This document shows, in pieces, positions 1 to 8,252 of a DNA stretch of 64,000 nucleotides. The notes under the pieces are model-generated. The model ran no database searches. It was not told where the DNA came from and was given only the letters and a program-made list of their open reading frames with translations. The position numbers and the translations under genes were made by a program. The stretch is from Paraburkholderia unamae (lineage in GTDB: Bacteria > Pseudomonadota > Gammaproteobacteria > Burkholderiales > Burkholderiaceae): positions 186,001 to 250,000 of the forward strand of contig NZ_QLSU01000011.1 of NCBI RefSeq assembly GCF_003268775.1, read 5' to 3'. How positions within the stretch are numbered: the stretch's first letter is position 1; each line of letters opens with the position of its first letter.

Positions 1-572
1 GGCTCGACGCCCGCGCCTTCCACCATGCCGATGATCGCGGCGGGCAGGCCTTGTCCGGCGATCACGGCGCGCGCGAGCTCGAATACGCTGCGCGAAAGCC
101 TGGGGTGGCCCGGATGGGCCTTGACCACCACGGGGCAGCCGGCCGCCAGCGCGGAAGCGGTGTCTCCGCCGAGCACGGAAAACGCGAACGGGAAGTTGCT
201 GGCCGAGAACATGGCGACCGGCCCGAGCGGAATCCGCACGCGGCTCAGATGAGGCCGCCCGGCGGGCGGCGCCTGGGCAATGGCCGGGTCGTCGGTCAGG
301 GCGAACGCATGGCCCGCCTCGACGTAATCGGCGAAGCCGTTGAGCTGGAAGCGCGTGCGGTCGATCTCGCCATTCAGGCGCGCGCCGCCGAGCGAGGTTT
401 CTTCATCGGCGATACGCACGAGCGCGTCGCGTTGCGTGTCGAGCGCGTTCGCCAGTGCGCGCAATAGCGCTGCGCGCGTGCGGGCGGACGACTGTGCCCA
501 GTCATCGGCTATCGCCGCCGCCGCGGTGACGGTTGCGTGAATGTGCGCGGCGCTATGGTCTTGAATCTGCAT
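1..572 (-). CDS. Aldehyde dehydrogenase, probable alpha-ketoglutarate semialdehyde (2,5-dioxovalerate) dehydrogenase; partial
   Basis: Only the first 190 codons are present; the gene runs off the left edge. The ATG at 572 follows a GGAG ribosome site. The cofactor/substrate segment GPVAMFSASNFPFAFS spans residues 117-132, and the NAD(P)-contacting lysine is K151 in VVVKAHPGHP. The catalytic Glu and Cys lie outside the window. The SNFPFAFSVLGGDTAS type of sequence is typical of the branch that oxidises 2,5-dioxopentanoate to 2-oxoglutarate at the end of non-phosphorylative pentose or hexaric-acid breakdown (family knowledge). The gene lies 180 nt downstream of the outer-membrane channel on the same strand, with a large hairpin between them, so the two may share a transcript. 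Another aldehyde dehydrogenase specificity cannot be excluded. Confidence 0.85.
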   Translation of the reverse strand, partial: MQIQDHSAAHIHATVTAAAAIADDWAQSSARTRAALLRALANALDTQRDALVRIADEETSLGGARLNGEIDRTRFQLNGFADYVEAGHAFALTDDPAIAQAPPAGRPHLSRVRIPLGPVAMFSASNFPFAFSVLGGDTASALAAGCPVVVKAHPGHPRLSRSVFELARAVIAGQGLPAAIIGMVEGAGVE

Positions 573-689
573 GGGGACTCCAGAGAAAAAGGCAGAAGGG
601 AAAGAAGGGTCGAGCGTTTGCGATCCTGAGAGCCGGGCCATTCATGCGGGCGGTGCGGGCCGTTGACAATGAGCGCCTTGAAACGCATC

Positions 690-734
690 GAGCGGTCATG
701 AAGAAACCACGTGGTGGTTTCCCCATGACCGCTC
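690..734 (-). terminator. Long imperfect hairpin between channel gene and dehydrogenase gene
   Basis: The outer arms GAGCGGTCATG and CATGACCGCTC (11 bp) enclose a 2-nt mismatch and inner arms GAAACCAC and GTGGTTTC around a 3-nt loop. It begins 18 nt after the stop of the minus-strand channel gene. There is no T-run after it on either strand, so it could be a factor-assisted terminator, an mRNA-stabilising 3' structure or a processing site rather than a classical intrinsic terminator. Confidence 0.6.
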
Positions 735-752
735 CTTTGCGCGGCAAACGGA

Positions 753-1709
753 TCAGAAGTGAATTTCGGCCTGAAGCATCGGCACCGAGGTGATGGTTCC
801 CGGGGCGGCGTGCGTCGGCGTGCCGTACATGTGATACCAGTATTCGTAGCCCACACCGGCGTAGACCACGCGCGGGTGCCCCGCGAACGAGCCGAGATCG
901 GCGAGCAGCGCCATGCGCGTGAGGAATTCGGTCGTGGTTTCCACGCCGAAGCCGTCGCGGCCCTTCGGTCCCGTTATACCCGCGAAGCCGCGGAACACGA
1001 GCGGCACGGGGCCCACGCGGAACGGATAGAGCCACGAGCTTTCAAGGTGCCATGCGGTGTTGAAGCGCACGTCCACGCCCGAGATGCCGTTGTGATTGCT
1101 TTCCGTGCGCAGACCGGCCGTGAAGTTCCAGTAGCCGCGCGGGATCGCGAACTCGATCGTGGGGCCGACCACGAGCATGCGCGCCCGCTCGGAGTACGAA
1201 TCGTTCTTCACGCCGAATTCATAGCCGATCGTCAGGCCGTAATCGCGAATCGGGCCAAAGCCGAGATAGCGGCCGAAGATCTTGCCCGCGCTGAACTGGA
1301 CGCGGCCGACGCTATACACCTCCTGCGCCCCGCCGGTTTTCGGGCCGCCGGACTCCGGGTTGGCCGCATTGGAGACGAGATAGTCGACGTTGAACGCGTA
1401 GCTGCCGAACCGGAAACCGCCGATCGTGGTGAGGTAGCCGATGTTCTGCATCACCGAAGAGTTGATGCCGGGATAATGAAAATCCGTGCCCCAGCGATAG
1501 CCGATGAACGTGTCGTTCCAGATGGCGGGCGGCGCGTCGGGTTCGCCGATGGTCTGAGGCGGCGCGGCGCCGTTCGGGACTTCCTGGCGCAGCGGCGGCG
1601 CGGAAGAGTTCGGCGCGGTAATGACTTCAGCGTGGGCGAATTGCGAAAGGCAGCAAAAGAGGGCCGCGCCAAGGGCTGGCGCACGCAAGGCTAGCGTTAG
1701 GCTTTTCAT
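753..1709 (-). CDS. Outer-membrane beta-barrel channel, Tsx/OmpK-like
   Basis: The protein has 318 residues. Residues 1-27 form a signal peptide (MKSLTLALRAPALGAALFCC, then cleavage after AHA). The mature part alternates aromatic and polar residues in strand-like segments (FIGYRWGTDFHYPG, GFRFGSYAFNVDYLVS, YEYWYHMYG) and ends in HF, the terminal phenylalanine typical of BAM substrates. The pattern resembles the nucleoside-specific channel Tsx/OmpK family, but the substrate is not predictable. The ATG at 1709 was chosen because the signal peptide starts there; an upstream in-frame start would add 37 non-signal residues. It probably sits upstream of the dehydrogenase in one transcription unit. 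A copy of the conserved intergenic element (1877-1914) points toward it. Confidence 0.75.
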   Translation of the reverse strand: MKSLTLALRAPALGAALFCCLSQFAHAEVITAPNSSAPPLRQEVPNGAAPPQTIGEPDAPPAIWNDTFIGYRWGTDFHYPGINSSVMQNIGYLTTIGGFRFGSYAFNVDYLVSNAANPESGGPKTGGAQEVYSVGRVQFSAGKIFGRYLGFGPIRDYGLTIGYEFGVKNDSYSERARMLVVGPTIEFAIPRGYWNFTAGLRTESNHNGISGVDVRFNTAWHLESSWLYPFRVGPVPLVFRGFAGITGPKGRDGFGVETTTEFLTRMALLADLGSFAGHPRVVYAGVGYEYWYHMYGTPTHAAPGTITSVPMLQAEIHF

Positions 1710-2392
1710 GTCTCCATCCGGACTATATTTATGTTGATGTCTTCGACGTGGTCGCTTGGGGATACCCCGACGACTCGTGATGCGGTCGCACCGTCCGCAC
1801 TGGCCGCATGGTTGAACCATCCGGCGCAGAAAACGCTGTCACGGTGGTGAAGAATCTTAGTGGGCGCGTCGGCGCCTGCCTTTACACAAAAATGAGATTC
1901 GCTGGCACTTTTTGCTGACAAGGCGAAAGTTTTTGCCGCGACGAGATCGTGTCTTTGTGCTCAACGGGATCACAAAAATGCCAGCGAACCTGCGTCATGT
2001 GTAGGGACGCGCGGCCCATCCTCCCCTACGCTTGACCCATAAGACAGACCGTGCTTGCGCGGCCGGACGTTCTTGTCCGGTCATGGCGCGGCATGGCGAT
2101 AGAAGGAGACACCGTTGTACGGAATGCAATGTCCGCCCGCTGTTCTTTCGTCGGCCAACTGCGCGGCCAACTGCGCCTGCGCCGCGCCGTTGCGATCTTC
2201 TCAAGCCCCATTCCAGCCTTAATCCCGCGGCTCGTCCTTCACTCGCACTGGCGCAAAAGGAGGTGAAACGCCGAACAACACAACACGACGAGTTGTGGCG
2301 ATTTGACCAAATCAGTCAGGTATACGAACTGATTTTTAAGCGCGCAATCGATGACGCGCGTGCAACCAATAACAATTCCTCATGGAGACAAA
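1710..2392. promoter_or_regulatory. Divergent intergenic region with two inverted copies of a conserved element
   Basis: These 683 nt separate the divergent channel and porin genes and contain no convincing gene. Copy 1 (1877-1914, minus strand) contains AAAAAGTGCCAGCGAATC followed by TTTTTGTGTA. Copy 2 (1971-2006, plus strand) contains CAAAAATGCCAGCGAACC followed by TGTGTAGGG in the same register. Each copy points toward its own gene, as expected of promoter or activator elements. The rest, 2007-2392, shows no feature except the porin ribosome site GGAG near 2383. Confidence 0.5.
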
Positions 2393-3418
2393 ATGAAAAG
2401 GCTAGTGATTTCCTTGTCGGGCGTAGCGGCGGCAGGCTGCATTAACGTCGCGCATGCGCAATCGTCCGTTACGCTGTACGGCGTCATCGACAATGGAATC
2501 GAATACCAGAACGCGGGTTCCGGTTCGGTCGTGCGCGCGGTGTCGGGCGGCCTTTTCGCGAGCCGCTACGGCCTGAAAGGCAGCGAGGACATTGGCGGCG
2601 GCGTACACGTCAATTTCCAGCTCGAACAGGGCTTTAACGGTGTGACGGGTGCGGCGTCGAACGCGGCGGCAGCGTTCAATCGCCAGGCGTGGGTGGGCTT
2701 TTCCGGCGCATTCGGCGAAACGCGTTTTGGCCTGCAAAACACGCCGCAGTATATTTTCATGAACCCGGAGCTGGACCCGCTCGCGGTCATGAGCATCGCG
2801 TCGCCGATGAACAACTTCAACAGCCTGACCGTGCGGGTCAACAATGCAATTTCGTATTTCACGCCAACGGTGTATGGCCTGACCGCGCAATTCATGGTTG
2901 CCATGCGCGATTCGACGACCAAGCCGAGCAACGGGCTCCAGTTCTATAACGCGGCGGTGCGCTATACGAACGGCACGTTCCGCGCGGCGGCCGGCTACGA
3001 GCAGGCCGCCAATGCGGCGGGCACGTCCACGTTGAAGGTGTTCAATGCGGGCACGTCGCTGGGCGTGGGTGCGGCGCGCTTCTATCTGGCCTATCACACG
3101 GAACGGCAGACGGACAACAGCGTCAAGCGCGACGTGTATGAAGCTTCCACGTCGTATCGCATCGATCCGGCCAACCAGGTCGCGCTGCTTTACGGCTACG
3201 CGCACGACCGCACCGGAAACGGCAATAACGCCCAGCAGATCGGCCTGAATTACGAGTATTACTTTTCCAAGGCGACAACGCTGTACGCGTCGGCGGGCTT
3301 TATCCAGAACCGCAACAAGGCCCAGTTTACGCTCAACGGCACCGCGTACGGCGGCGTTGCGGGTGTGCCGGGCGCCAACACGCGCGGCGCGGTGGTGGGG
3401 CTCGTCCATATGTTCTGA
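2393..3418 (+). CDS. Gram-negative general porin (Burkholderia type)
   Basis: The protein has 341 residues, the normal size for trimeric 16-strand porins of beta-proteobacteria. A signal peptide of about 20 residues ends in AHA/Q. The mature start QSSVTLYGVIDNGIEY and the following SRYGLKGSEDIGGG are hallmarks of this family. The C-terminus VVGLVHMF ends in the phenylalanine recognised for outer-membrane assembly. The ATG at 2393 follows GGAG with proper spacing. It permits diffusion of small hydrophilic solutes; the exact preference is unknown. The gene is monocistronic: a long hairpin follows the stop, and the next gene is almost 700 nt away. Confidence 0.93.
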   Translation: MKRLVISLSGVAAAGCINVAHAQSSVTLYGVIDNGIEYQNAGSGSVVRAVSGGLFASRYGLKGSEDIGGGVHVNFQLEQGFNGVTGAASNAAAAFNRQAWVGFSGAFGETRFGLQNTPQYIFMNPELDPLAVMSIASPMNNFNSLTVRVNNAISYFTPTVYGLTAQFMVAMRDSTTKPSNGLQFYNAAVRYTNGTFRAAAGYEQAANAAGTSTLKVFNAGTSLGVGAARFYLAYHTERQTDNSVKRDVYEASTSYRIDPANQVALLYGYAHDRTGNGNNAQQIGLNYEYYFSKATTLYASAGFIQNRNKAQFTLNGTAYGGVAGVPGANTRGAVVGLVHMF

Positions 3419-3422
3419 CGAC

Positions 3423-3466
3423 GGCACGGGCGCGGGCGTTTGTCCGCCTGCACCCGCGCCCGTGCC
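3423..3466 (+). terminator. Strong GC-rich hairpin after porin
   Basis: Perfect 14-bp arms GGCACGGGCGCGGG and CCCGCGCCCGTGCC flank a 16-nt loop, starting 5 nt after the porin stop. There is no clear T-run downstream. The remaining gap, 3467-4096, holds nothing else I can support besides the leader of the AraC-type gene. Confidence 0.6.
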
Positions 3467-4096
3467 CGGATTCGGGTAAGCCGCAGGTCGCGGCTTGCAG
3501 AAAGGTATGAAAGAATCGGCCTCTTTCCTCCAGGACCGCTGAGGGCGCAATGATCGTCCGCGATCTTGTGGGCGGTTTTAGCGAGACAGCATGCTGACAA
3601 AGGGGGCGGCCGACCCTGGCAGCGAGATCCACACGGTTTTTCGCAGCAGGGCGAGCAGCAGTGAGATTGGGCCGGACCCGCGCCGCGTGCGCTCGCGCGG
3701 CTCAAGGCGGCGCGCCGGTCGTGCGCGCTCCCGCGCACATCAAGCGCTTGCGCCCGGGCTTGCGCCAATCTGGTTGTCTCGACAACGATCCAGCCGTTTC
3801 CCCGCTTGATTGACCGCCCCGAATGCGCCACGGCGTTCGCATGGGCGCGTTATGCTTTTGTCCGACCGCACCGGCTTGCGATATATTGCGCATTCCACGA
3901 CCGTGAAATCAGTCGAAGCGGTTGCGGCAAGACGGGGCGTAGCCCCACGCAAAATCGATATGCGCCTGGCGAAGACGTCGTGCCTTTGCCCGGCAAAAAT
4001 GAAATTCACGCGGACACCCGCGCCCGCAAACCGGGGCGCGAACCCGGAATTTCAATGGCGGCCGGCGCGCACCGGCGCGGCTGCCAAGGAGACCTT

Positions 4097-5041
4097 ATGA
4101 CACACACCGCCACGGCAAATGAACCACGCAGCCGCGATGGCAAGGCGAGGGCGAAGCGAACGACGGTACCCAAGGTTCGCCTGTACGTGGAACGCACCGA
4201 GCGGCAGAACTGGTTCGTGCACGTCGGGCACGTGACCGACCGGGGCCGCTGGCGCACCGAGCCCCACGCGCACCCGGCCTATGGCCAGGTGATCTTCGTG
4301 CGCAGCGGGCGCGGCGTGATCAATCTCGAAGGCAGCGCGCTCCCGTTCGAAGCCCCGTGCGCGCTGCTCCTGCCGACCGAATGCGTCCACGGTCTAGACT
4401 ACGAGATCGACGTGGACCGCTGGGTGGTCACCATCGAAGTGGCCTATCTGGCGCAGGTGAACGGCAAGCTGCAAGACTTCATTCAGCTGTGGACCGCGCC
4501 GCGCATGATTCCGCTCGGCGACATGGCCGACGGCGGCGAGCGCTTCTACAGTCTGGTGCAAAGCCTCAAGCAGGAGTCGGAATCCAACGCCGTGGGTCAC
4601 GTGATCGGCACCGAGGCCTTGCTGACCACGCTGCTGCTCATGCTCGTGCGCGAGGCGCGCCTCGACCAGACCGGCAACGAAGGCGAATCGCGCAACAACG
4701 TGCGGCTCGTCGACCGTTTTCGCAAGCTGATCGACCAGCACTACCGCGAGAACCTGCCGTTGCAGGACTACGCCTCGATGATGGCGGTGTCGCTCGTGCA
4801 ACTCCGGGCGGCATGCACGTCGGCAGGCGAACAGAGCCCCACGAAGATGATCCGCACGCGCATCATTACCGAGGCGAAGCGCAATCTCATCTTCGGCGAA
4901 ATGTCGGTCGAACAGATCGCCTTCGGGCTCGGCTTTGCGGATGCGGCCTATTTCACGCGGTTTTTCCGCCGCGAAGTGGGCCAGACCCCGAGCCAGTTCC
5001 GCGTCGCCGCGCGGGCGCAGACGCCGCAACAGGCGCAATAG
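4097..5041 (+). CDS. AraC-family transcriptional regulator (PobR-like architecture)
   Basis: The protein has 314 residues. The N-terminal half is a cupin-like effector domain (about 50-120) with the metal/ligand loop EPHAHPAYGQVIFVRSG. The C-terminal half (about 210-305) is the double helix-turn-helix, ending in the family signature QIAFGLGFADAAYFTRFFRREVGQTPSQFR. The ATG at 4097 follows AAGGAGACC. An upstream in-frame start would add about 97 residues with no family counterpart. The layout resembles PobR-type activators of aromatic-acid catabolism, but no hydroxylase gene is adjacent. Its targets may include the lactonase-fold gene 327 nt downstream, whose leader carries a conserved element. 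Confidence 0.88.
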   Translation: MTHTATANEPRSRDGKARAKRTTVPKVRLYVERTERQNWFVHVGHVTDRGRWRTEPHAHPAYGQVIFVRSGRGVINLEGSALPFEAPCALLLPTECVHGLDYEIDVDRWVVTIEVAYLAQVNGKLQDFIQLWTAPRMIPLGDMADGGERFYSLVQSLKQESESNAVGHVIGTEALLTTLLLMLVREARLDQTGNEGESRNNVRLVDRFRKLIDQHYRENLPLQDYASMMAVSLVQLRAACTSAGEQSPTKMIRTRIITEAKRNLIFGEMSVEQIAFGLGFADAAYFTRFFRREVGQTPSQFRVAARAQTPQQAQ

Positions 5042-5368
5042 CCGCAACAGCCACAGTAGCCGCCGCCGCAAGAGCACATCCCGCACGGCGCTTGCCGCAA
5101 TACGCGGCGGCTTGCGGGTGCGCATCAAAAAAGTGCTGGCGAACCCGTGTTTTGTACAGGGACGAACACGACCGGGTCGGCTACCCTTGGTGTGCGTGCT
5201 CGCTTTGTTGGGGACCTGCCGTGACAGGGGGCCTTCCACGCCATCGTGGCGTGGCGAGCGCGTGAGCGGCCAGGAGACGCCGCTCGCCACGATAGTCCGG
5301 CACGCGCAACGTGGCCGCGTGTCGGCGCGCCTCGCACAATAACACTCAAATCGTCCTGTTCACCGACT
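5042..5368 (+). promoter_or_regulatory. Leader of lactonase-fold gene: conserved element and nested hairpins
   Basis: Positions 5125-5162 hold a plus-strand copy of the intergenic element also present at 1.9 and 2.0 kb (AAAAAGTGCTGGCGAACCC, then TTTTGTACAGGGACG). Further down are CCACGCCA-TCG-TGGCGTGG (5236-5254) and the arms GGCGAGCG (5253-5260) and CGCTCGCC (5281-5288), which could fold in the 5' untranslated RNA. No gene is apparent in the gap. Confidence 0.45.
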
Positions 5369-6547
5369 ATGGTTCAGTGCTTTTCCAAGCGTTTTCCCTC
5401 GCGGTTCCGTTTCATGGCGGCGTTGATTCCGCTCGCGATCTCGACCGGCCTTTACAGCATGCCAGGCAGCGCCGCGACGCCGACTGTCGACGCCCACACG
5501 GAGCTCGTCTACGTCGGCACGCAGGAGCGCGAGATGCGGGCGCTGCGCTTCGACACGTCGAGCGGCAAGCTCACGGCGATCGGCCCGGTGGGCGCGGGTC
5601 CGCGCTCGACGTGGGTCACGACGAACCCCAGGCTGCCGGTGCTTTACGCGGTCGATGACGACAACTCGCGCGAAGGCAGCGTGACGGCCTATGCCGTCGA
5701 TCGCGACAGCGGCGCGCTCACCAAGGTCAACGAAGTCGCCACGGGCGGCAGCGGGACGACGAACCTCTCGCTGGACCTGCCCTCGATGACGCTGCTTGCC
5801 GCCAACTACGGCGGCGGTTCCGTATCGAGCATCGCGGTGAACGCGGACGGCAGTCTCGGCGCGCGCACCTCGACAGTCAAGGAGACCGGCTCCGGACCGA
5901 ATCGCCGCCAGGCGAGCGCCCATGCGCACAACGCCGTGGTCGATCCTTCAGGCCATTACGCGCTCGTGCCGGACCTCGGCGCGGACCGCGTGTTCGTGTA
6001 TGCCTTCGATCGCGGCACGCGCACGTTGACGCCCGCCGACGGTGCGAGCGCGCGGCAATTCGCGTTGCCGCCGGGCAGCGGTCCGCGCCATCTGGTGTTT
6101 GCCCCCGATGGCAAGTATGTTTATCTGCTGACCGAATTGAGCGCGCAGGTCCTGGTGTTGCGCTGGGACGCCACGCAAGGGCAACTGACGCCCGTGCAAA
6201 CGGTGGAAACCACGAGCGCCGAATTCCAGGGTGTGAAGAGCGGGGCCGAAGTGGCCGCGAGCGCCGACGGGCGCTTTATCTATGTCGAGAATCGCGCGGA
6301 AAATGCGCTGATCGTTTATCGCGTCGATCGGGCCTCGGGTGAGCTGACGCAGATTCAACGCACGTCGTCGGGCGGCGAGAAGCCTTGGGGCTTTGGCATC
6401 GACGCGTCGGGCAAGTGGCTGCTGGTCGCCAATCAGCGCAGCGGCAAGGTCAACGTGTTCAGCGTCGATACCGCCACGGGCATGGTGTCGGATACCGGGC
6501 AATCGGTCGAGGTGCCGACGCCGGTCGCTATCGCATTCGTCAAGTGA
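5369..6547 (+). CDS. Exported seven-bladed propeller, 6-phosphogluconolactonase (YbhE/Pgl) family
   Basis: The protein has 392 residues. The first 36 form a signal peptide (basic KRFPSRFR, then a hydrophobic stretch ending near SAA), so it works in the periplasm. The rest contains repeated propeller blades, each with a LVYVGTQ-, VYAFDRG- or ALIVYRVDRASGELT-like strand set. The family signatures GSGPRHLVFAPDGKYVYLLTE and KPWGFGIDASGKWLLVANQRSGKVNVF-type blades are clear. Cytosolic members hydrolyse 6-phosphogluconolactone. An exported member more likely opens an aldonolactone or a related sugar lactone (inference). The start at 5369 keeps the complete signal peptide; ATG 5414 is an alternative. 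Confidence 0.85.
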   Translation: MVQCFSKRFPSRFRFMAALIPLAISTGLYSMPGSAATPTVDAHTELVYVGTQEREMRALRFDTSSGKLTAIGPVGAGPRSTWVTTNPRLPVLYAVDDDNSREGSVTAYAVDRDSGALTKVNEVATGGSGTTNLSLDLPSMTLLAANYGGGSVSSIAVNADGSLGARTSTVKETGSGPNRRQASAHAHNAVVDPSGHYALVPDLGADRVFVYAFDRGTRTLTPADGASARQFALPPGSGPRHLVFAPDGKYVYLLTELSAQVLVLRWDATQGQLTPVQTVETTSAEFQGVKSGAEVAASADGRFIYVENRAENALIVYRVDRASGELTQIQRTSSGGEKPWGFGIDASGKWLLVANQRSGKVNVFSVDTATGMVSDTGQSVEVPTPVAIAFVK

Positions 6548-6719
6548 CGCGAGTGCAACAGGGCGGCGCAACCCGTCGCCCCTGAAAACAAGCGCCTTTG
6601 CGCTTCGGTACGGGCGGCCCGTACCTTTCACCAAAAAAATTCAGGAGACGCGACACGCCGGCAACGCGTGTCGCTATCGCGCGCGCATGGCTTTTCCGCG
6701 CCATTCGAAAAGGTGATCC

Positions 6720-8252
6720 ATGAAACTGGTCCATCAACTCCCGCTGGCGTTGGGCGCGGCGCTGCTCGCCGCAGCGGCGGCGGGCGCATTTGGCATTGCC
6801 GAAATGAACAGCGCGGCCGATGCCTACGCGACGCTGATTCGCGTTGACGGCGCGCAGTCACATCAGGTCTCCGAAGCACTGGTCGCGTTCAAGAACCAGG
6901 TGCAGAACGGCAAGGACATCGTGCTGCGCGGCAAGAACCCCGAGTTGTTCGAGAAGTACTGGGGGGCGTTCCAGAAGTTCGAGCAGACCTGCCAGGACTC
7001 GACGGAAGCGCTCGCGCGCGTGCTGCCGCCCGGCGAGGCGCGCGCGAAGATCGAGCGCTTCAATGCGCTGCATGCGCAAATGGGCGCCGCTTACCGCAAG
7101 GCCATCGACCGGTTCAAGGCTTCAGGCTTCGATACGGCGGTGGGCGACCTCGCAATGGACGGCCTCGATCGCGAGCCGGTGATCCTGCTGCGCGAAGCCG
7201 GTGGCAAGATCGTCGAGCGAACGGCCGCGTCGGCCGCCCGCGCGAGGGACTTGCAGCGCCGCGCGATGCTCGCAAGCGTCGTTGCCATGGCGCTCACGCT
7301 GTTCGCGGGCATTGCGGGCGCCGTGATGTTTTCGCGCACGATCACGCGCAAGCTGGGCGGCGAGCCCGACGACGCGCGCGCCGCCGCCCGTGAGATCGCC
7401 ACGGGCAAGCTCGATATCGACCTGCATGTGCGGCCCGGCGACACCGACAGCCTCATGGCCGCGATGCATACGATGGTCGCCTCGCTCACCGGGATCGTCG
7501 AACAGGTGCGCCATGGCAGCGAGGCCATTGCGAGCGGCTCCACGCAGATCGCCACGGGCAATGCCGATCTCAGCCAGCGCACGGAATTGCAGGCCAGCGC
7601 CTTGCAGGAAACGGCGGCTTCGATGGAGCAATTCAGCGCGACGATACGGCAGAACGCCGATCACGCGCACGAGGCGAGCGAGCTGGCCGCCGGCGCGTCG
7701 TCAATCGCGGCGCAGGGCGGCAAGGTCGTGAATCAGGTTGTGGAAACCATGAAGGGCATTGACGAGAGTGCGCGCAAGATCGCGGACATCATCGGCATCA
7801 TCGACGGCATTGCCGCGCAGACCAATATCCTCGCGCTCAATGCGGCCGTGGAGGCGGCGCGCGCGGGGGAGCAGGGCCGAGGTTTTGCGGTCGTCGCCAG
7901 CGAAGTGCGCGGCCTCGCCCAGCGCAGTGCGCAAGCCGCGAAGGAAATCCAGGCGCTGATCGCGGACAGCGTGGCGCGCGTCGGGTCGGGCTCGCTGCTG
8001 GTGGGCGAGGCGGGCGCCACGATGAGCCGCGTTGTCGAAGCGATTCATCGCGTCTCGGTGATCGTGGGTGAGATCAGCCGGGCCAGCGCCGAGCAGAGCG
8101 TGGGCGTCGAGCAGGTGGTGGCGGCGGTTGGCCAGATGGATCAGACGACCCAGCAGAATGCCGCGCTCGTCGAACAGAGCGCCGCCGCCGCCGAGAGTTT
8201 GAGGCAGCAGGCGGCGTCGCTTGTCGAGTCGGTCACGAAGTTCCGCATTTGA
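6720..8252 (+). CDS. Methyl-accepting chemotaxis protein
   Basis: The protein has 510 residues. TM1 (about 8-27) and TM2 (about 183-205) flank a periplasmic helical ligand domain of about 155 residues. A HAMP domain follows (about 206-260), then a coiled-coil signalling domain. The conserved hairpin tip, including IAAQTNILALNAAVEAARAG, lies near 364-383, with GFAVVASEVRGLAQRSAQAA after it. The CheW/CheA-binding tip is intact. No C-terminal WxxF pentapeptide for CheR docking is present. The ATG at 6720 follows AGGTGA. No other chemotaxis gene is nearby. Its 3' end overlaps the convergent aminotransferase gene by 20 nt. Confidence 0.93.
   Translation: MKLVHQLPLALGAALLAAAAAGAFGIAEMNSAADAYATLIRVDGAQSHQVSEALVAFKNQVQNGKDIVLRGKNPELFEKYWGAFQKFEQTCQDSTEALARVLPPGEARAKIERFNALHAQMGAAYRKAIDRFKASGFDTAVGDLAMDGLDREPVILLREAGGKIVERTAASAARARDLQRRAMLASVVAMALTLFAGIAGAVMFSRTITRKLGGEPDDARAAAREIATGKLDIDLHVRPGDTDSLMAAMHTMVASLTGIVEQVRHGSEAIASGSTQIATGNADLSQRTELQASALQETAASMEQFSATIRQNADHAHEASELAAGASSIAAQGGKVVNQVVETMKGIDESARKIADIIGIIDGIAAQTNILALNAAVEAARAGEQGRGFAVVASEVRGLAQRSAQAAKEIQALIADSVARVGSGSLLVGEAGATMSRVVEAIHRVSVIVGEISRASAEQSVGVEQVVAAVGQMDQTTQQNAALVEQSAAAAESLRQQAASLVESVTKFRI

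Noticed and set aside
1905..1917. TGGCAC followed by TTTTTGC, possible sigma-54 promoter
   Set aside because: The GG to GC distance is 10 instead of 12, so it does not fit the consensus; the sequence is explained by the repeated element.
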